Below are positions 36,346-45,689 of a DNA stretch of 64,000 bases, piece after piece (the stretch's first letter is position 1; the number at the start of each line of letters is the position of its first letter). The notes under the pieces were generated by a model. That model worked only from the letters and a program-made list of their open reading frames with translations. It was not told the DNA's origin and did no database searches. The DNA comes from Xanthomonas campestris pv. badrii. Lineage in GTDB: Bacteria; Pseudomonadota; Gammaproteobacteria; Xanthomonadales; Xanthomonadaceae. The translations under genes and the position numbers were made by a program. The stretch covers positions 4,891,825 through 4,955,824 of the forward strand of contig NZ_CP051651.1 in NCBI RefSeq assembly GCF_012848175.1. Direction: 5' to 3'.

Positions 36346-36419
36346 TGCGCGGCAATCGCCTCGCGCAGGGCCTCGCGCCTGCCATGCTGCATTCCATCGC
36401 GCCCACCACGAGGCACCGC

Positions 36420-37394
36420 ATGACGCGACGACTTGCCTGTCTGCTGCTGCTCCTGCTCCCACTGGCCGCCAGCGCACAGCCGCAGCCCGGGCCGGGCACT
36501 GCGCTGGCGCAGGTGCGCGCCGACGATGGCCAGCACCTGGCGGTGTGGTCGCGCATCCCGGCGCAGCCGCGCGGGGCGGTCGTGCTGGTGCACGGCCGCA
36601 CCTGGAGTTCCCTGCCCAATTTCGACCTGCAGGTGCCCGCTGAAAGCCCCGATTCCCGCTCGGTGCTGGCGGCATTGGCGCAGGCAGGATTCGCCGCCTA
36701 CGCGGTGGACTTGCGTGGCTATGGTGGCAGTGCGCGCGATGCCAGCGGCTGGAACACCCCGGCGCGAGCGGTGCGCGATGTGGAGCAGGTGCTGGCCTGG
36801 GTTGCGCGACAGCATCCAGGACTCGCAGCGCCCGCCTTGATCGGCTATTCCAACGGCGCGCGGGTGGCGCTGCTGGTCGGCCAGCAGCACCCGCGCTCGG
36901 TATCGGCGCTGGTGCTCTACGGCTTCCCGGACGACGTCGACGCCCCGGCCGCTGCAACGCCATCGCCGCCCCAGCCCAAGCGCGAACGCACCACGGCCGC
37001 AGCAGCCGGGGAGGACTTCATCACCGCCGATGCCGCTCCCGCCGGCGTGCGCGCTGCCTACGTGGCGCAGGCGCTGGCCGCCGACCCGGTACGCACCGAT
37101 TGGCGCGCGATGGAACAGTTCGCGTTCCAGCCCGAGCAGGTGAGTGCGCTGCCGGTGCTGCTGCTGCGTGGGGTCGACGATCCCATTGCCACCCAGGCCG
37201 ACTACGCGCATCTGTACCTACGCCTGCGCAGCGCAGACCGCAGCTGGGTGACCTTGCCGCAGTCGGATCATGTGGCGCAGGTGGAAGACACTCATGCCGC
37301 CTGGGTGGATGCAGTGGTGAGCTTTCTGCGCCGGCCGCGCCAGGCGCCGGGCCTGCGGATGGCGCAGCAAGCCAGAGGCGCGTTGCATCGGTGA
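36420..37394 (+). CDS. Secreted alpha/beta hydrolase
   Basis: A 324-residue precursor with a strong signal peptide (LACLLLLLLPLAASAQP, cleavage near residue 20). The mature domain is an alpha/beta hydrolase with VLVHGRTWSS (oxyanion), nucleophile Ser in IGYSNGARVAL, acid in RGVDDPIA and histidine in QSDHVAQVED. The substrate is unknown. Being directly downstream of pcaC in the same direction, it could release aromatic acids from plant esters in the periplasm, but the sequence alone does not show this. An Ala/Pro/Lys-rich insert is seen near residue 185. Confidence 0.82.
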   Translation: MTRRLACLLLLLLPLAASAQPQPGPGTALAQVRADDGQHLAVWSRIPAQPRGAVVLVHGRTWSSLPNFDLQVPAESPDSRSVLAALAQAGFAAYAVDLRGYGGSARDASGWNTPARAVRDVEQVLAWVARQHPGLAAPALIGYSNGARVALLVGQQHPRSVSALVLYGFPDDVDAPAAATPSPPQPKRERTTAAAAGEDFITADAAPAGVRAAYVAQALAADPVRTDWRAMEQFAFQPEQVSALPVLLLRGVDDPIATQADYAHLYLRLRSADRSWVTLPQSDHVAQVEDTHAAWVDAVVSFLRRPRQAPGLRMAQQARGALHR

Positions 37395-37432
37395 CGCACG
37401 GCTGCTGCAGAGACGCGCACAGTGCGCAGGGG

Positions 37433-38293
37433 CTAACTCAGCAAGGCGCCCAGGCGTTGCGCGGCCTGCTTCAGTGGCTCCAGCAGCTGCGTCTGCATGG
37501 TCTGCAGGCTCACGCGGCCGGCCTGGGCGCCGATGTTGAGCGCGGCGATGACCTCGCCGCGCAGGTTGCGCACCGGCACCGCGATCGAGCGCAGGCCGAT
37601 CTCCAGCTCCTGGTCGGTCAGGCTCATGCCTTCGCGCCGGGTGCGCGCCAGCACCTCCAGCAGCGCCGATGCCTGGGTGACCGTGCGGTCGGTGCGCGGG
37701 CGCAGCGTGGTGCGTTCCAGGTACGCCTGCAAGGTGTCGGCGGGCAGGGCCGCCAGTAAGACCCGCCCCATCGAGGTGCAATAGGCCGGCAGCCGGGTGC
37801 CCGGCCGGAGCCCGATCGACATGATCCGCACCGTCTCCGCGCGCGCCACGTACAGCAGGTCGTCACCGTCCAGCACGCCCAGCGAGCAGGATTCGTGCAG
37901 CTGATCACGCAAGCCGTCCAGCACCGGCTGCGCCGCCGCGGTCATCGACGACGAGGCCGCATAGGCGCCGCCGATGCCCAGCACCCGTGGCAACAGCACG
38001 TAGCCGCGTCCCTGTTCGCCCACATAGCCCAGCTTGGCCAGCGTGTGCAGCACGCGCCGCACCGCCGCGCGCGAAATGCCGGTTTCCAGGCTGATCTGCG
38101 ACATCGTCACCTCGCGGGCGTGCTGGGCGAACACACTCAACACCACCAGCCCGCGCCCCAGCGAGGTCATGAAGTCCGGATCTCCTTGCGCGGCGGCAAT
38201 CTGCTGCATCAATTCGTGCGGCAGGCCGCGCTCGCTACCGGCCGCGGCGACGGCAGCAGGGCGTTTGCGACGGCGGGTGGTGGGCTCGGGCAT
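37433..38293 (-). CDS. pcaR: IclR-family regulator of the pca genes
   Basis: A 286-residue IclR-type protein. The winged helix (LGRGLVVLSVFAQHAREVTMSQISLETGISRAAVRRVLHTLAKLGYV) is preceded by a basic tail. The effector domain ends in SIAVPVRNLRGEVIAALNIGAQAGRVS. It falls in the PcaR/PcaU/PobR subgroup, whose members activate pca genes with 3-oxoadipate or protocatechuate. The gene faces the pca operon tail to tail. ATG at 38293 gives MPEPTTRRRKRP. No LysR-type PcaQ is present in the window. Confidence 0.88.
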   Translation of the reverse strand: MPEPTTRRRKRPAAVAAAGSERGLPHELMQQIAAAQGDPDFMTSLGRGLVVLSVFAQHAREVTMSQISLETGISRAAVRRVLHTLAKLGYVGEQGRGYVLLPRVLGIGGAYAASSSMTAAAQPVLDGLRDQLHESCSLGVLDGDDLLYVARAETVRIMSIGLRPGTRLPAYCTSMGRVLLAALPADTLQAYLERTTLRPRTDRTVTQASALLEVLARTRREGMSLTDQELEIGLRSIAVPVRNLRGEVIAALNIGAQAGRVSLQTMQTQLLEPLKQAAQRLGALLS

Positions 38294-38323
38294 CGGATTG
38301 CGTGCTGGACAGGTCCGGCCATG

Positions 38324-38384
38324 GTAAGCGCTTGCGCCGGTGCACGCCGCCGGTCGCCCTGTGTGCGCCGGCATGTAAACGCTT
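38324..38384. promoter_or_regulatory. Direct repeats between pcaR and the RIO1 kinase gene
   Basis: GTAAGCGCTT (38324-38333) and GTAAACGCTT (38375-38384) are near-identical direct repeats 51 bases apart in the divergent promoter region. The half-site resembles LacI-type operators. No LacI regulator is nearby, so the protein that might bind is unknown. Confidence 0.35.
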
Positions 38385-38441
38385 CACCGTAGGTTGCCGC
38401 ATAATCGCTGCTGACTTGTTTCGGATCGGTCCCCTTCGTCC

Positions 38442-39299
38442 ATGAAAACCCCCACGGGCCTGCAGCCGCTGATCGACGACGGTGTCATCGACGAAGTGTT
38501 GCGGCCACTGAAGAGCGGCAAGGAAGCGTCCGTCTATGTGGTCAGCGCCGGCGAGGACATCCTGTGCGCCAAGGTCTACAAGGACATGGCGCAGCGCAGC
38601 TTCCAGGCACGCGTGCAGTACCAGGAGGGGCGCAAGGTCCGCGGCAGCCGCCAGGCCCGTGCGATGGGCAAGGCCACCAAGTTCGGCCGCCGCGAGGCCG
38701 AAACTGCCTGGAAGAACACCGAAGCCGACGCGCTCTACCAGCTGGTGGATGCCGGCGTGCACGTGCCCAGGCCGCGCGGCTATTTCCACGGCGTGTTGTT
38801 GATGGATCTGGTCACCGACGACGCCGGGCACAGCGCACCGCGCCTGGGCGAGGTGGAGCTGGAACCGGATCAGGCGCGCGCCTTCCATGCCAGCCTGATC
38901 GGCGACGTGGTCAAGATGCTGTCGCTGGGCCTGGTGCATGGCGATCTGTCCGAATACAACGTGCTGGTGTCGCCGGATGGCCCGGTGGTGATCGACTTCC
39001 CGCAGGTGGTCAGCGCCGCCGGCAACAATGCCGCGCGCCAGATGCTGTTGCGCGACGTGCACAACCTGCGCGACTGCCTGGGCCGCTTCGCCCCGGAGCT
39101 GCTGGAGACCCATTACGGCGAAGAGATGTGGGCATTGTTCGAGAAGGGCGAGCTGCGCCCGGACAGCGCGCTTACCGGGCGCTTCAAGTTCGATACGCGG
39201 CGTGCGGACGTGCGCGCCATCCGCGCCTCGATCGAGGACGCGCGACAGGAAAACCTCATCCGCCAGCAGGGCCGCGAAGCCGCTGCCGAAGACGACTGA
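38442..39299 (+). CDS. RIO1-family atypical serine kinase
   Basis: A 285-residue RIO-type kinase similar to Pseudomonas PA4780. The nucleotide loop is LKSGKEASVYVVSAG, the lysine is in CAKVYK, the catalytic loop is LVHGDLSEYNVLV and the metal motif is VVIDFPQVV. RIO kinases act in ribosome maturation in eukaryotes; in bacteria the targets are not known. It stands alone, divergent from pcaR. The start at 38442 gives MKTPTGLQPLIDDGVIDEVL, the usual opening. Confidence 0.92.
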   Translation: MKTPTGLQPLIDDGVIDEVLRPLKSGKEASVYVVSAGEDILCAKVYKDMAQRSFQARVQYQEGRKVRGSRQARAMGKATKFGRREAETAWKNTEADALYQLVDAGVHVPRPRGYFHGVLLMDLVTDDAGHSAPRLGEVELEPDQARAFHASLIGDVVKMLSLGLVHGDLSEYNVLVSPDGPVVIDFPQVVSAAGNNAARQMLLRDVHNLRDCLGRFAPELLETHYGEEMWALFEKGELRPDSALTGRFKFDTRRADVRAIRASIEDARQENLIRQQGREAAAEDD

Positions 39300-39346
39300 G
39301 CGGGTTTATCGGTGGCTGGACTCGTATGATTTCAACCGAGAATTTT

Positions 39347-39577
39347 ATGCACGACTATCCGCTTGTCATCTCGCCGCTCAGTCGCTCGATTACGCAAGAC
39401 GGGTACAGCGTTCGTCTGGAAATCTATCGGGGGCCCGATACTGGTTGGACGCTTGAGATTGTTGATGCATGTAACAACTCCGCGGTGTGGAATGAGCTGT
39501 TCGCCATTGAGCAAGCTGCCTTCGATGAGGCGCTGCGCACCATTCGGGATGAAGGCATCGCGTCCCTGGTCGGTTAG
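39347..39577 (+). CDS. Small hypothetical protein
   Basis: A 76-residue frame (or 83 from ATG 39326) with lower GC than its neighbours. The sequence (MHDYPLVISPLSRSITQDGY, then EIYRGPDTGWTLEIVDACNN and FDEALRTIRDEGIASLVG) looks like a genuine compact alpha/beta protein, with no signal peptide or membrane segment. I do not recognise a family. It lies just after the RIO1 gene and 136 bp before an insertion sequence. Confidence 0.6.
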   Translation: MHDYPLVISPLSRSITQDGYSVRLEIYRGPDTGWTLEIVDACNNSAVWNELFAIEQAAFDEALRTIRDEGIASLVG

Positions 39578-39712
39578 CTTGGTCACGCACGGTCATGGGT
39601 CGGTCGCCTGAGATGCATTCACGTCGAGCCGCTTCGTCCATCAGCCCGATTCACGCGCCGAACCGCAGTTTCCGCGCCGGCGTGTGGCACGCAGATGTGG
39701 CGATCTTATGTA

Positions 39713-41217
39713 GTCGTCCCTGAAAATCCCCACCATCCCAGTCACAGCAAGGCTTCACCGGCCGCGCAGGCGTGCCGGAACTACCAGTTTTCGCTACGCT
39801 GTGGGCTGATTTCTTGCAATTTCCGTCCATGCGTACACGCCGCCCTGCTGCCGAAGACACCCCCGCCGAGGAGTTGTTTCGTTCGCGCCTGGAGAACCAG
39901 ATCGATCTGCGCCATCCGCTGGCGCAGTTGAGTCAACGGATGCCGTGGGCCGCGTTGGAGCAGGCGCTTTGCTCGCACTTGCCGGCCACGCCCGCCGGAG
40001 GTGGGCGTCCGGCCTTGCCGGTGCGCTTGATGACCGGTTTGCTGTACCTCAAGCACGCCTATGACCTGTCCGACGAAGCGGTGTGCGAGCGCTGGCTGGA
40101 GAATCCGTACTGGCAGTTCTTCACCGGTGAGGTGGTGTTCCAGACGCGTCTGCCATGCGATGCCAGTTCGCTGACGCGCTGGCGTCAGCGCCTGGGCGAA
40201 GCTGGGATGGAAGAGGTCCTGGCGCACACGATCAATGCGGCGCACGCGATGAGGGCGGTGGATGCACGCGAGTTGTCGCGGGTGATCGTGGATACCACGG
40301 TGCAGGAAAAGGCAATCGCCTATCCGACCGACAGCCGTCTGCTGGAGGTGGCACGCAAGAAGCTGGTGCTGCTGGCCAAGCGCCACGGTATTGCGCTGCG
40401 GCAAACCTACGCACGGCAAGGCCCTGCCTTGAGCCGCAAGGCGGGCCGCTATGCCCATGCGCGCCAGTTCAAGCGCATGCGAGCTGCGCTGCGGCGCCAA
40501 CGCACAGTGTTGGGGCGCGTGGTGCGCGATATGCAGCGCAAGCTGGACGCAGTGGAGGACAGCGTGCGCGAGCGCATCGCTGTGTGGCTGGACCGTGCGC
40601 AACGCCTGTACACGCAACACCCCAAGGACAAGCACAAGCTGTATGCGTTGCATGCTCCGGAGGTGGAATGCATCGGCAAGGGCAAAGCGCGTCAACCGTA
40701 CGAGTTTGGCGTGAAGGTCGGCATTGCGGTGACGGCCTGCAAGGGATTGGTCGTGGGTGCGCGCAGTTTCCCCGGCAATCCGTACGACGGCGATACCTTG
40801 GCCGAGCAACTGGAGCAGACACGCGGATTGCTGCAAGACGTGGCTGTCGCCCCGACGGTAGCGATCGTGGACCTGGGCTATCGCGGGCGCGAGGTCGATG
40901 GGGTACAGGTGCTGCACCGTGGGAAAGCCAAGACGCTGACGCGCCGGCAGTGGGACTGGATCAAGCGACGGCAAGCGGTGGAGCCGGTGATCGGCCATCT
41001 GAAAGACGACTGCCGGCTGCGCCGCTGCAGATTAAAGGGCACCCAAGGCGATGCACTGCATGTCCTGGGCTGCGCCGCCGGCTACAACCTGCGCTGGTTG
41101 ATGCGCTGGATCGCGCTTTTGCGTGCCTGGATCCGTGCCATGTCGCAGTTATCCCTGGGCGCCATGGATCGGTCACAGCTCGCAATTGGCGTCTGAAAAG
41201 GATTTTTCAGAGACGAC
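39713..41217 (+). mobile_element. IS5-type insertion sequence (1505 bp)
   Basis: Ends GTCGTCCCTGAAAATCC (left) and the reverse complement GTCGTCTCTGAAAAATCC (right) form imperfect terminal inverted repeats of about 18 bp. The sequence TATGTA flanks both ends (39707-39712 and 41218-41223), consistent with a 6-bp target duplication; a TA duplication with chance extension cannot be excluded. One transposase gene fills the element. Confidence 0.88.
39829..41196 (+). CDS. IS5-family transposase
   Basis: A DDE transposase of about 455 residues. The first Asp is in VIVDTTVQEKAIAYPTDSRLL, the second in VAIVDLGYRGREVDG and the Glu in RRQAVEPVIGHLKDD, the classic IS5 arrangement. The N-terminal LYLKHAYDLSDEAVCERWLENPYWQFF is the IS5-type helix region. 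I took the ATG at 39829; a GTG at 39772 would add 19 codons. No frameshift or stop is seen, so the element may be active. Confidence 0.93.
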   Translation: MRTRRPAAEDTPAEELFRSRLENQIDLRHPLAQLSQRMPWAALEQALCSHLPATPAGGGRPALPVRLMTGLLYLKHAYDLSDEAVCERWLENPYWQFFTGEVVFQTRLPCDASSLTRWRQRLGEAGMEEVLAHTINAAHAMRAVDARELSRVIVDTTVQEKAIAYPTDSRLLEVARKKLVLLAKRHGIALRQTYARQGPALSRKAGRYAHARQFKRMRAALRRQRTVLGRVVRDMQRKLDAVEDSVRERIAVWLDRAQRLYTQHPKDKHKLYALHAPEVECIGKGKARQPYEFGVKVGIAVTACKGLVVGARSFPGNPYDGDTLAEQLEQTRGLLQDVAVAPTVAIVDLGYRGREVDGVQVLHRGKAKTLTRRQWDWIKRRQAVEPVIGHLKDDCRLRRCRLKGTQGDALHVLGCAAGYNLRWLMRWIALLRAWIRAMSQLSLGAMDRSQLAIGV

Positions 41218-41223
41218 TATGTA

Positions 41224-41611
41224 TGCACTGAGGCGCTCTGGTCCGATCCCGGGGTGAGCACACACCATCAATTCGAGTGCATCGGCGCGCCATCGTCGCA
41301 AGCGACGTCCTGCGACATATAGCTGCCGGTGCAGTGTGCGTTCAATGCGTGCACGTCGGATCGATCAGAGATTTACCTCACACCTGACACCTTGAGCCTC
41401 ACACCTCGCGCGGGGCGCGTCCGCGCGCATGCTTGCGATGCGATGCAGCAATCCACGGTCATCCGACAGGCCAGGTCGGGGCGCCAAGTCGCGCAGACAG
41501 TGATGTCGGCGGTCGCTCTGCAATCCCGTGCAGCTGTTTACTGAAAATAATGGTTATTGTTGATAACAATCTGGCAAGCTCCGCGCATCGTCCTCGCGTG
41601 ATGGAGTCGCC
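41224..41611. other. Intergenic region after the insertion sequence
   Basis: About 390 bp without a convincing gene. It contains a candidate operator at 41556-41570 close to the esterase start. A short plus-strand frame (41329-41544) lacks coding character. Confidence 0.5.
41556..41570 (+). promoter_or_regulatory. Palindrome ahead of the esterase gene
   Basis: ATTGTT-GAT-AACAAT is a perfect inverted repeat about 40 bp before the start of the esterase gene at 41612, a typical place for a repressor site. It is the only AT-rich stretch in this interval. Confidence 0.45.
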
Positions 41612-42559
41612 ATGGCCTTCGATCCAGATGTCGTCGCCCTGTTTGCACAGCTGCAGCAGGCCGGTGCGCCGCCGATGGAGGCGCTGCCGTTGGCGGAGGC
41701 ACGCGCCATGATGCGCGGCATGAGCGCGCAGCTCGGCTTTCCGGTGCTTGAGATGCAGGTGCGCGATCTGCGCGCCTGCACCGCCAGCGGGAACGTGCCG
41801 CTGCGCCTGTATCGCCCGCCGGGGCTTGCGGACGACCCCGCGCCCACCTGCCTGTTCGTGCACGGCGGCGGTGGCGTCGTGGGCGATCTGGACTCGCACG
41901 ACGACATCTGCCGCCAGCTGGCCGCGCGCGTCGGCTGCCAGGTGCTGGCGGTGGACTACCGCCTGGCCCCGGAACACCCGGCGCCGGCGGGCGTGGAAGA
42001 CGTCATCGCCGTGTTGCGGTGGCTGGTGGCGCATCCGCAGCAGGTCGGCGCGGATCTTCGGCGGTTGGCGGTGGCCGGCGACAGCATGGGCGGGTCCATC
42101 GCTGCGGTGGTGGCGCTGGTGGCGCGCGATGCCGGCATCGCGCTGCGCTGCCAGGTGTTGCTGTACCCGCTGACCGATGCGCGCGAAGACAGCGCTGTGC
42201 ATGCATCGCGCACCACCAACGCCGACATTCCGCCGCTGACCCGCCCGGCAATGCGCTTCTTCAACCAGCACCTGTTCCAGGACGCTGCCATCACGCACGA
42301 CTGGCGTATGTCACCGCTGTTGGCGCCGGACGTGGCCGGCGTGGCGCCGGCGCTGATCGTGCTGGCCGAGTTGGACATCCTGCACGACGAAGGGCTGCGC
42401 TACGCCGAACGCCTGGGTGCGGCCGGCGTGGAGGTCAGCGTGCAGACCTTCCCCGGCATGATCCACGGCTTCTTCCAGATGGGCCGCGCCATCCAGGCGG
42501 CGGAAACCACCATGGAGCTGTGCGCGCAGATGCTGCGGCAACGGTTGCTGCCGCTGTAA
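41612..42559 (+). CDS. HSL-type esterase/lipase (alpha/beta hydrolase)
   Basis: A 315-residue enzyme of the hormone-sensitive-lipase group. The oxyanion-hole motif is FVHGGGGVVGD, the nucleophile is in VAGDSMGGSIA, the acid in LAELDILHDEG and the histidine in FPGMIHGFFQM, a complete triad. No signal peptide, so it probably works in the cytoplasm on short-chain esters. No operon partner is visible. Confidence 0.9.
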   Translation: MAFDPDVVALFAQLQQAGAPPMEALPLAEARAMMRGMSAQLGFPVLEMQVRDLRACTASGNVPLRLYRPPGLADDPAPTCLFVHGGGGVVGDLDSHDDICRQLAARVGCQVLAVDYRLAPEHPAPAGVEDVIAVLRWLVAHPQQVGADLRRLAVAGDSMGGSIAAVVALVARDAGIALRCQVLLYPLTDAREDSAVHASRTTNADIPPLTRPAMRFFNQHLFQDAAITHDWRMSPLLAPDVAGVAPALIVLAELDILHDEGLRYAERLGAAGVEVSVQTFPGMIHGFFQMGRAIQAAETTMELCAQMLRQRLLPL

Positions 42560-42708
42560 TTGGGCACGCTGCCTACCGCATCGGACGCATGCGCGTACGT
42601 GCCGCGCATGCGTGGGCCAGGGCCGGGTGCGCGTAGCGTTCAGAGCGCGGTGCAGCCGAGGCAGCCATCTCGCAGGGCGCCGCACGCAGCTGCATCCGGG
42701 CCCAGGCC

Positions 42709-43419
42709 TCAGAAATTGAAACGGAAGGTCGTCATCAGCACGTGGTTCTCACGGTCCACCGCAGACGTGTTGACGAACTGATTCAAGTATCCAACGTCCA
42801 CATTGGCGATGGCATTGAATTTCCAGTTGATGCCGACAAACACGCGATTCTGGTCGAGACCGCGTCGCGCGCCCCATCGGGTCTGATCCAGATTGACGAA
42901 CAGTTCGTTGAACAGCACCCAGGACAGCTGCGGGCTGAATCCGCTCGGGCGCGTGGCCCGGAGCATCTGCCGCACCCGATACCCTTCATCGCTGAAGTCT
43001 TCGCGGTGACGCTGCTCCAGGCGGGTGCGGCTGGTGATGGTGATGTCGGCGATGGGATCGAACTGGTATTGAAATTGCCCCCACCAACGATTCTCGCGGT
43101 TGGACGGTTGGCCGGCGGGATGACTGATGATGGTGTCGTACCCCATCCAGACGCTGGCCTTGGAGTTGAGCCGATAGAACACCGCCGGGCGCAGGATCAA
43201 CTGATCGAACTGCTCACCCTCTTCGCGCCAGCGCGGATGCACATCCATGCTCCAGTACAGGTTTTCAACTGGCAACTTGCCCTGCGCGTAGACGCTCAAC
43301 CAATAGCGGCCATCCTCCTCGGTTGCGGCGCGTGCGGTGGACATGGACCCCAGTGCCAACAACAAGACCGGGCCGGCGAGGCGAAGCGTTGTGCCCAACA
43401 GCGTGCTCAGTGCGTTCAT
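42709..43419 (-). CDS. DUF2490 outer-membrane-like protein
   Basis: A 236-residue precursor. Signal peptide (LAGPVLLLALGSMSTARA, cleavage near residue 31), then repeated amphipathic beta strands with many aromatic residues (WSMDVHPRWREEGEQFDQLILRPAVFYRLN) and a C-terminus ending TTFRFNF, the terminal-Phe pattern of outer-membrane barrels. It matches DUF2490, whose function is unknown. It is 211 bp from the end of mnmG and in the same direction. Confidence 0.85.
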   Translation of the reverse strand: MNALSTLLGTTLRLAGPVLLLALGSMSTARAATEEDGRYWLSVYAQGKLPVENLYWSMDVHPRWREEGEQFDQLILRPAVFYRLNSKASVWMGYDTIISHPAGQPSNRENRWWGQFQYQFDPIADITITSRTRLEQRHREDFSDEGYRVRQMLRATRPSGFSPQLSWVLFNELFVNLDQTRWGARRGLDQNRVFVGINWKFNAIANVDVGYLNQFVNTSAVDRENHVLMTTFRFNF

Positions 43420-43629
43420 TTCTTTTTTTGTGTCGTCGTTGGCAAATCATAGCAACAGGATTTGTGCTCGCTTCGACCGTTCGGTCGACGCGTCGCGCCG
43501 GTCGTTGCCGATCTCTTCGCTGATCGCGACATGCCATCGCTTTGCCGTCCTTCCGGCCGCAGTGTGCGGCATGTGATGCCACACTCCAGCGACTCGACCT
43601 GGAGAGACATCGTCGTGATGCCGTGGTCG

Positions 43630-45534
43630 CTACGCCACCTGGCTGCGTCGCGCGCGCTCCAGATGCACCAGCAGCAGCGAGATCGCTGCCGGCGTCATGC
43701 CGGGAATGCGCTGGGCCTGGCCGATGTGTTGCGGGCGCACGCGTTCGAGCTTTTGCTGCACTTCGATCGACAGCCCCCGCACGCCGGCATAGTCGAAGCC
43801 GTCCGGTATCGGTGTGGTTTCCTGGCGCTGCTGGCGGGCGATATCGTCGCGCTGGCGTTCCAGGTAGCCGGCGTACTTGACGCTGATTTCCACCTGTTCG
43901 GCCACCTGCGCATCGTCCACGCCCGGGCCCAGGGTCGGAACGCGCATCAAGGTGGCGTAGCTGAGTTCGGGGCGCTTGATCAGGTCCAGCACATTGGTTT
44001 CGCGGCTGAGCGTCACGCCCAGGGTCTGGGTCACCTCGCGCCCCAGCGCATTGCCCGGCGTCGCCCATAGTGCGGACAGCCGCGCGCTTTCGCGCTGCAC
44101 GGCCTCCTGCTTGGCGCAAAAGCGCGCCCAGCGCGCGTCATCGACCAGGCCCATGCTGCGGCCAACGCCGGTCAGGCGGGCATCGGCATTGTCTTCGCGC
44201 AGCTGCAGCCGGTACTCGGCGCGACTGGTGAACATGCGATACGGCTCGGTGGTGCCATGGGTGATCAGATCATCCACCAGCACGCCCAGGTAGGCCTCGT
44301 CGCGGCGCGGCGACCACGTCGGCAGCCCCTGCACATGGCGTGCGGCATTGAGGCCCGCCAGCAGGCCTTGTGCGGCGGCTTCCTCGTAACCGGTGGTGCC
44401 GTTGATCTGGCCGGCGAAGAACAGCCCGCCCACTGCCTTGGTTTCCAGCGAGGCCTTGAGCCCGCGCGGGTCGAAGAAGTCGTATTCGATCGCATAGCCG
44501 GGGCGGGTGATGTGCGCCTGCGCAAAGCCATGGATCGAGCGCACCAGCGCCAGCTGCACATCGAATGGCAGCGAGGTGGAAATGCCGTTGGGATAGATCT
44601 CGGTCACTTCCAGGCCTTCGGGTTCGACAAAGATCTGGTGGCTGGTCTTCTCCGCGAAACGCACCACCTTGTCTTCGATCGACGGGCAGTAGCGCGGGCC
44701 GATGCCTTCGATCTGCCCGGAATACAGCGGCGAGCGATGCAGCGCATTGCGGATGATGTCGTGGGTCTGCTCGGTGGTCTGGGTGATCCAGCAGCTGACC
44801 TGGCGCGGATGGTCGCCGACCTGGCCCATGAACGACATCACCGGCAGCGGGTCGTCGCCCGGCTGCTCGACCATTGCGCCATAGTCCAGCGAGCGCCCAT
44901 CGATGCGCGGCGGGGTGCCGGTCTTGAGCCGGTCGATCGCGAACGGGCGTTCGCGCAGGCGCGCGGCCAGGGTGGTGGCCGGCGGGTCGCCCATGCGCCC
45001 GGCCGCGTACTGGGTTTCGCCGACATGGATCTTGCCGGCCAGGAAGGTGCCTGCAGTGAGCACCACCGCCGCGGCCTCGAAGCGCAGCCCGGTCTGGGTG
45101 ATCACCCCGCGCACGCTGTCGGCCTCGCTTGCGCCGTTGTGGATGACCAGATCGTCCACCGCCGCCTGGAATACGGTCAGGTTGGGTTGTGCCTCGACGA
45201 TGCGACGGATCGCGTTTCGATAGAGATTGCGGTCAGCCTGGCAACGGGTGGCGCGCACTGCCGGGCCTTTGGACGCATTGAGCGTGCGCCACTGGATCCC
45301 GGCCAGATCCGCCGCGTGCGCCATCGCACCGCCCAGCGCATCGATCTCCTTGACCAGATGGCCCTTGCCGATCCCACCGATGGCCGGGTTGCAGCTCATG
45401 GCGCCCACGGTCTCGATATTGTGGGTCAGCAGCAGGGTGCGCGCACCGGCGCGCGCGGACGCCAGCGCCGCCTCGGTGCCGGCGTGGCCGCCACCGATGA
45501 CGATGACATCGAAGCGATAGAAGGAGTCTGACAT
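43630..45534 (-). CDS. mnmG: tRNA uridine-5-carboxymethylaminomethyl synthase subunit MnmG (GidA)
   Basis: MnmG with MnmE modifies the wobble uridine of certain tRNAs in the cytoplasm. The 634-residue product has the FAD motif [19 protein letters not shown], the [21 protein letters not shown] signature, conserved cysteines ([18 protein letters not shown]) and the C-terminal MnmE-binding helices ([33 protein letters not shown]). The ATG at 45534 gives [16 protein letters not shown]. Confidence 0.97.
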   Translation of the reverse strand: MSDSFYRFDVIVIGGGHAGTEAALASARAGARTLLLTHNIETVGAMSCNPAIGGIGKGHLVKEIDALGGAMAHAADLAGIQWRTLNASKGPAVRATRCQADRNLYRNAIRRIVEAQPNLTVFQAAVDDLVIHNGASEADSVRGVITQTGLRFEAAAVVLTAGTFLAGKIHVGETQYAAGRMGDPPATTLAARLRERPFAIDRLKTGTPPRIDGRSLDYGAMVEQPGDDPLPVMSFMGQVGDHPRQVSCWITQTTEQTHDIIRNALHRSPLYSGQIEGIGPRYCPSIEDKVVRFAEKTSHQIFVEPEGLEVTEIYPNGISTSLPFDVQLALVRSIHGFAQAHITRPGYAIEYDFFDPRGLKASLETKAVGGLFFAGQINGTTGYEEAAAQGLLAGLNAARHVQGLPTWSPRRDEAYLGVLVDDLITHGTTEPYRMFTSRAEYRLQLREDNADARLTGVGRSMGLVDDARWARFCAKQEAVQRESARLSALWATPGNALGREVTQTLGVTLSRETNVLDLIKRPELSYATLMRVPTLGPGVDDAQVAEQVEISVKYAGYLERQRDDIARQQRQETTPIPDGFDYAGVRGLSIEVQQKLERVRPQHIGQAQRIPGMTPAAISLLLVHLERARRSQVA

Positions 45535-45616
45535 GGGCGTGGACTGGGAACGGAGAGAGGAAAACGGCCGGGGAAGTATCGGCTGAAGCGCCGATGCGGT
45601 CACTAAAACGCGAAAA

Positions 45617-45632
45617 TGTGATTTGAATCACA
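45617..45632. promoter_or_regulatory. Perfect Clp/CRP binding site
   Basis: TGTGA-TTTGAA-TCACA matches the CRP consensus at all ten half-site positions. Xanthomonas Clp uses the same consensus and is switched off by c-di-GMP. The site is centred about 65 bases before the predicted start of the small RNA on the plus strand and about 90 bases before mnmG on the minus strand. Confidence 0.75.
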
Positions 45633-45654
45633 TTACGAACGACTGGTGCTCAAG

Positions 45655-45683
45655 TTGGCATGTTTCGTGCGGATATATCTACT
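45655..45683 (+). promoter_or_regulatory. Candidate promoter of the small RNA
   Basis: TTGGCA (45655-45660) and TCTACT (45678-45683) are 17 bases apart. The Clp/CRP site just upstream would be at about -65, a position used for class I activation. Confidence 0.45.
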
Positions 45684-45689
45684 GCACCC

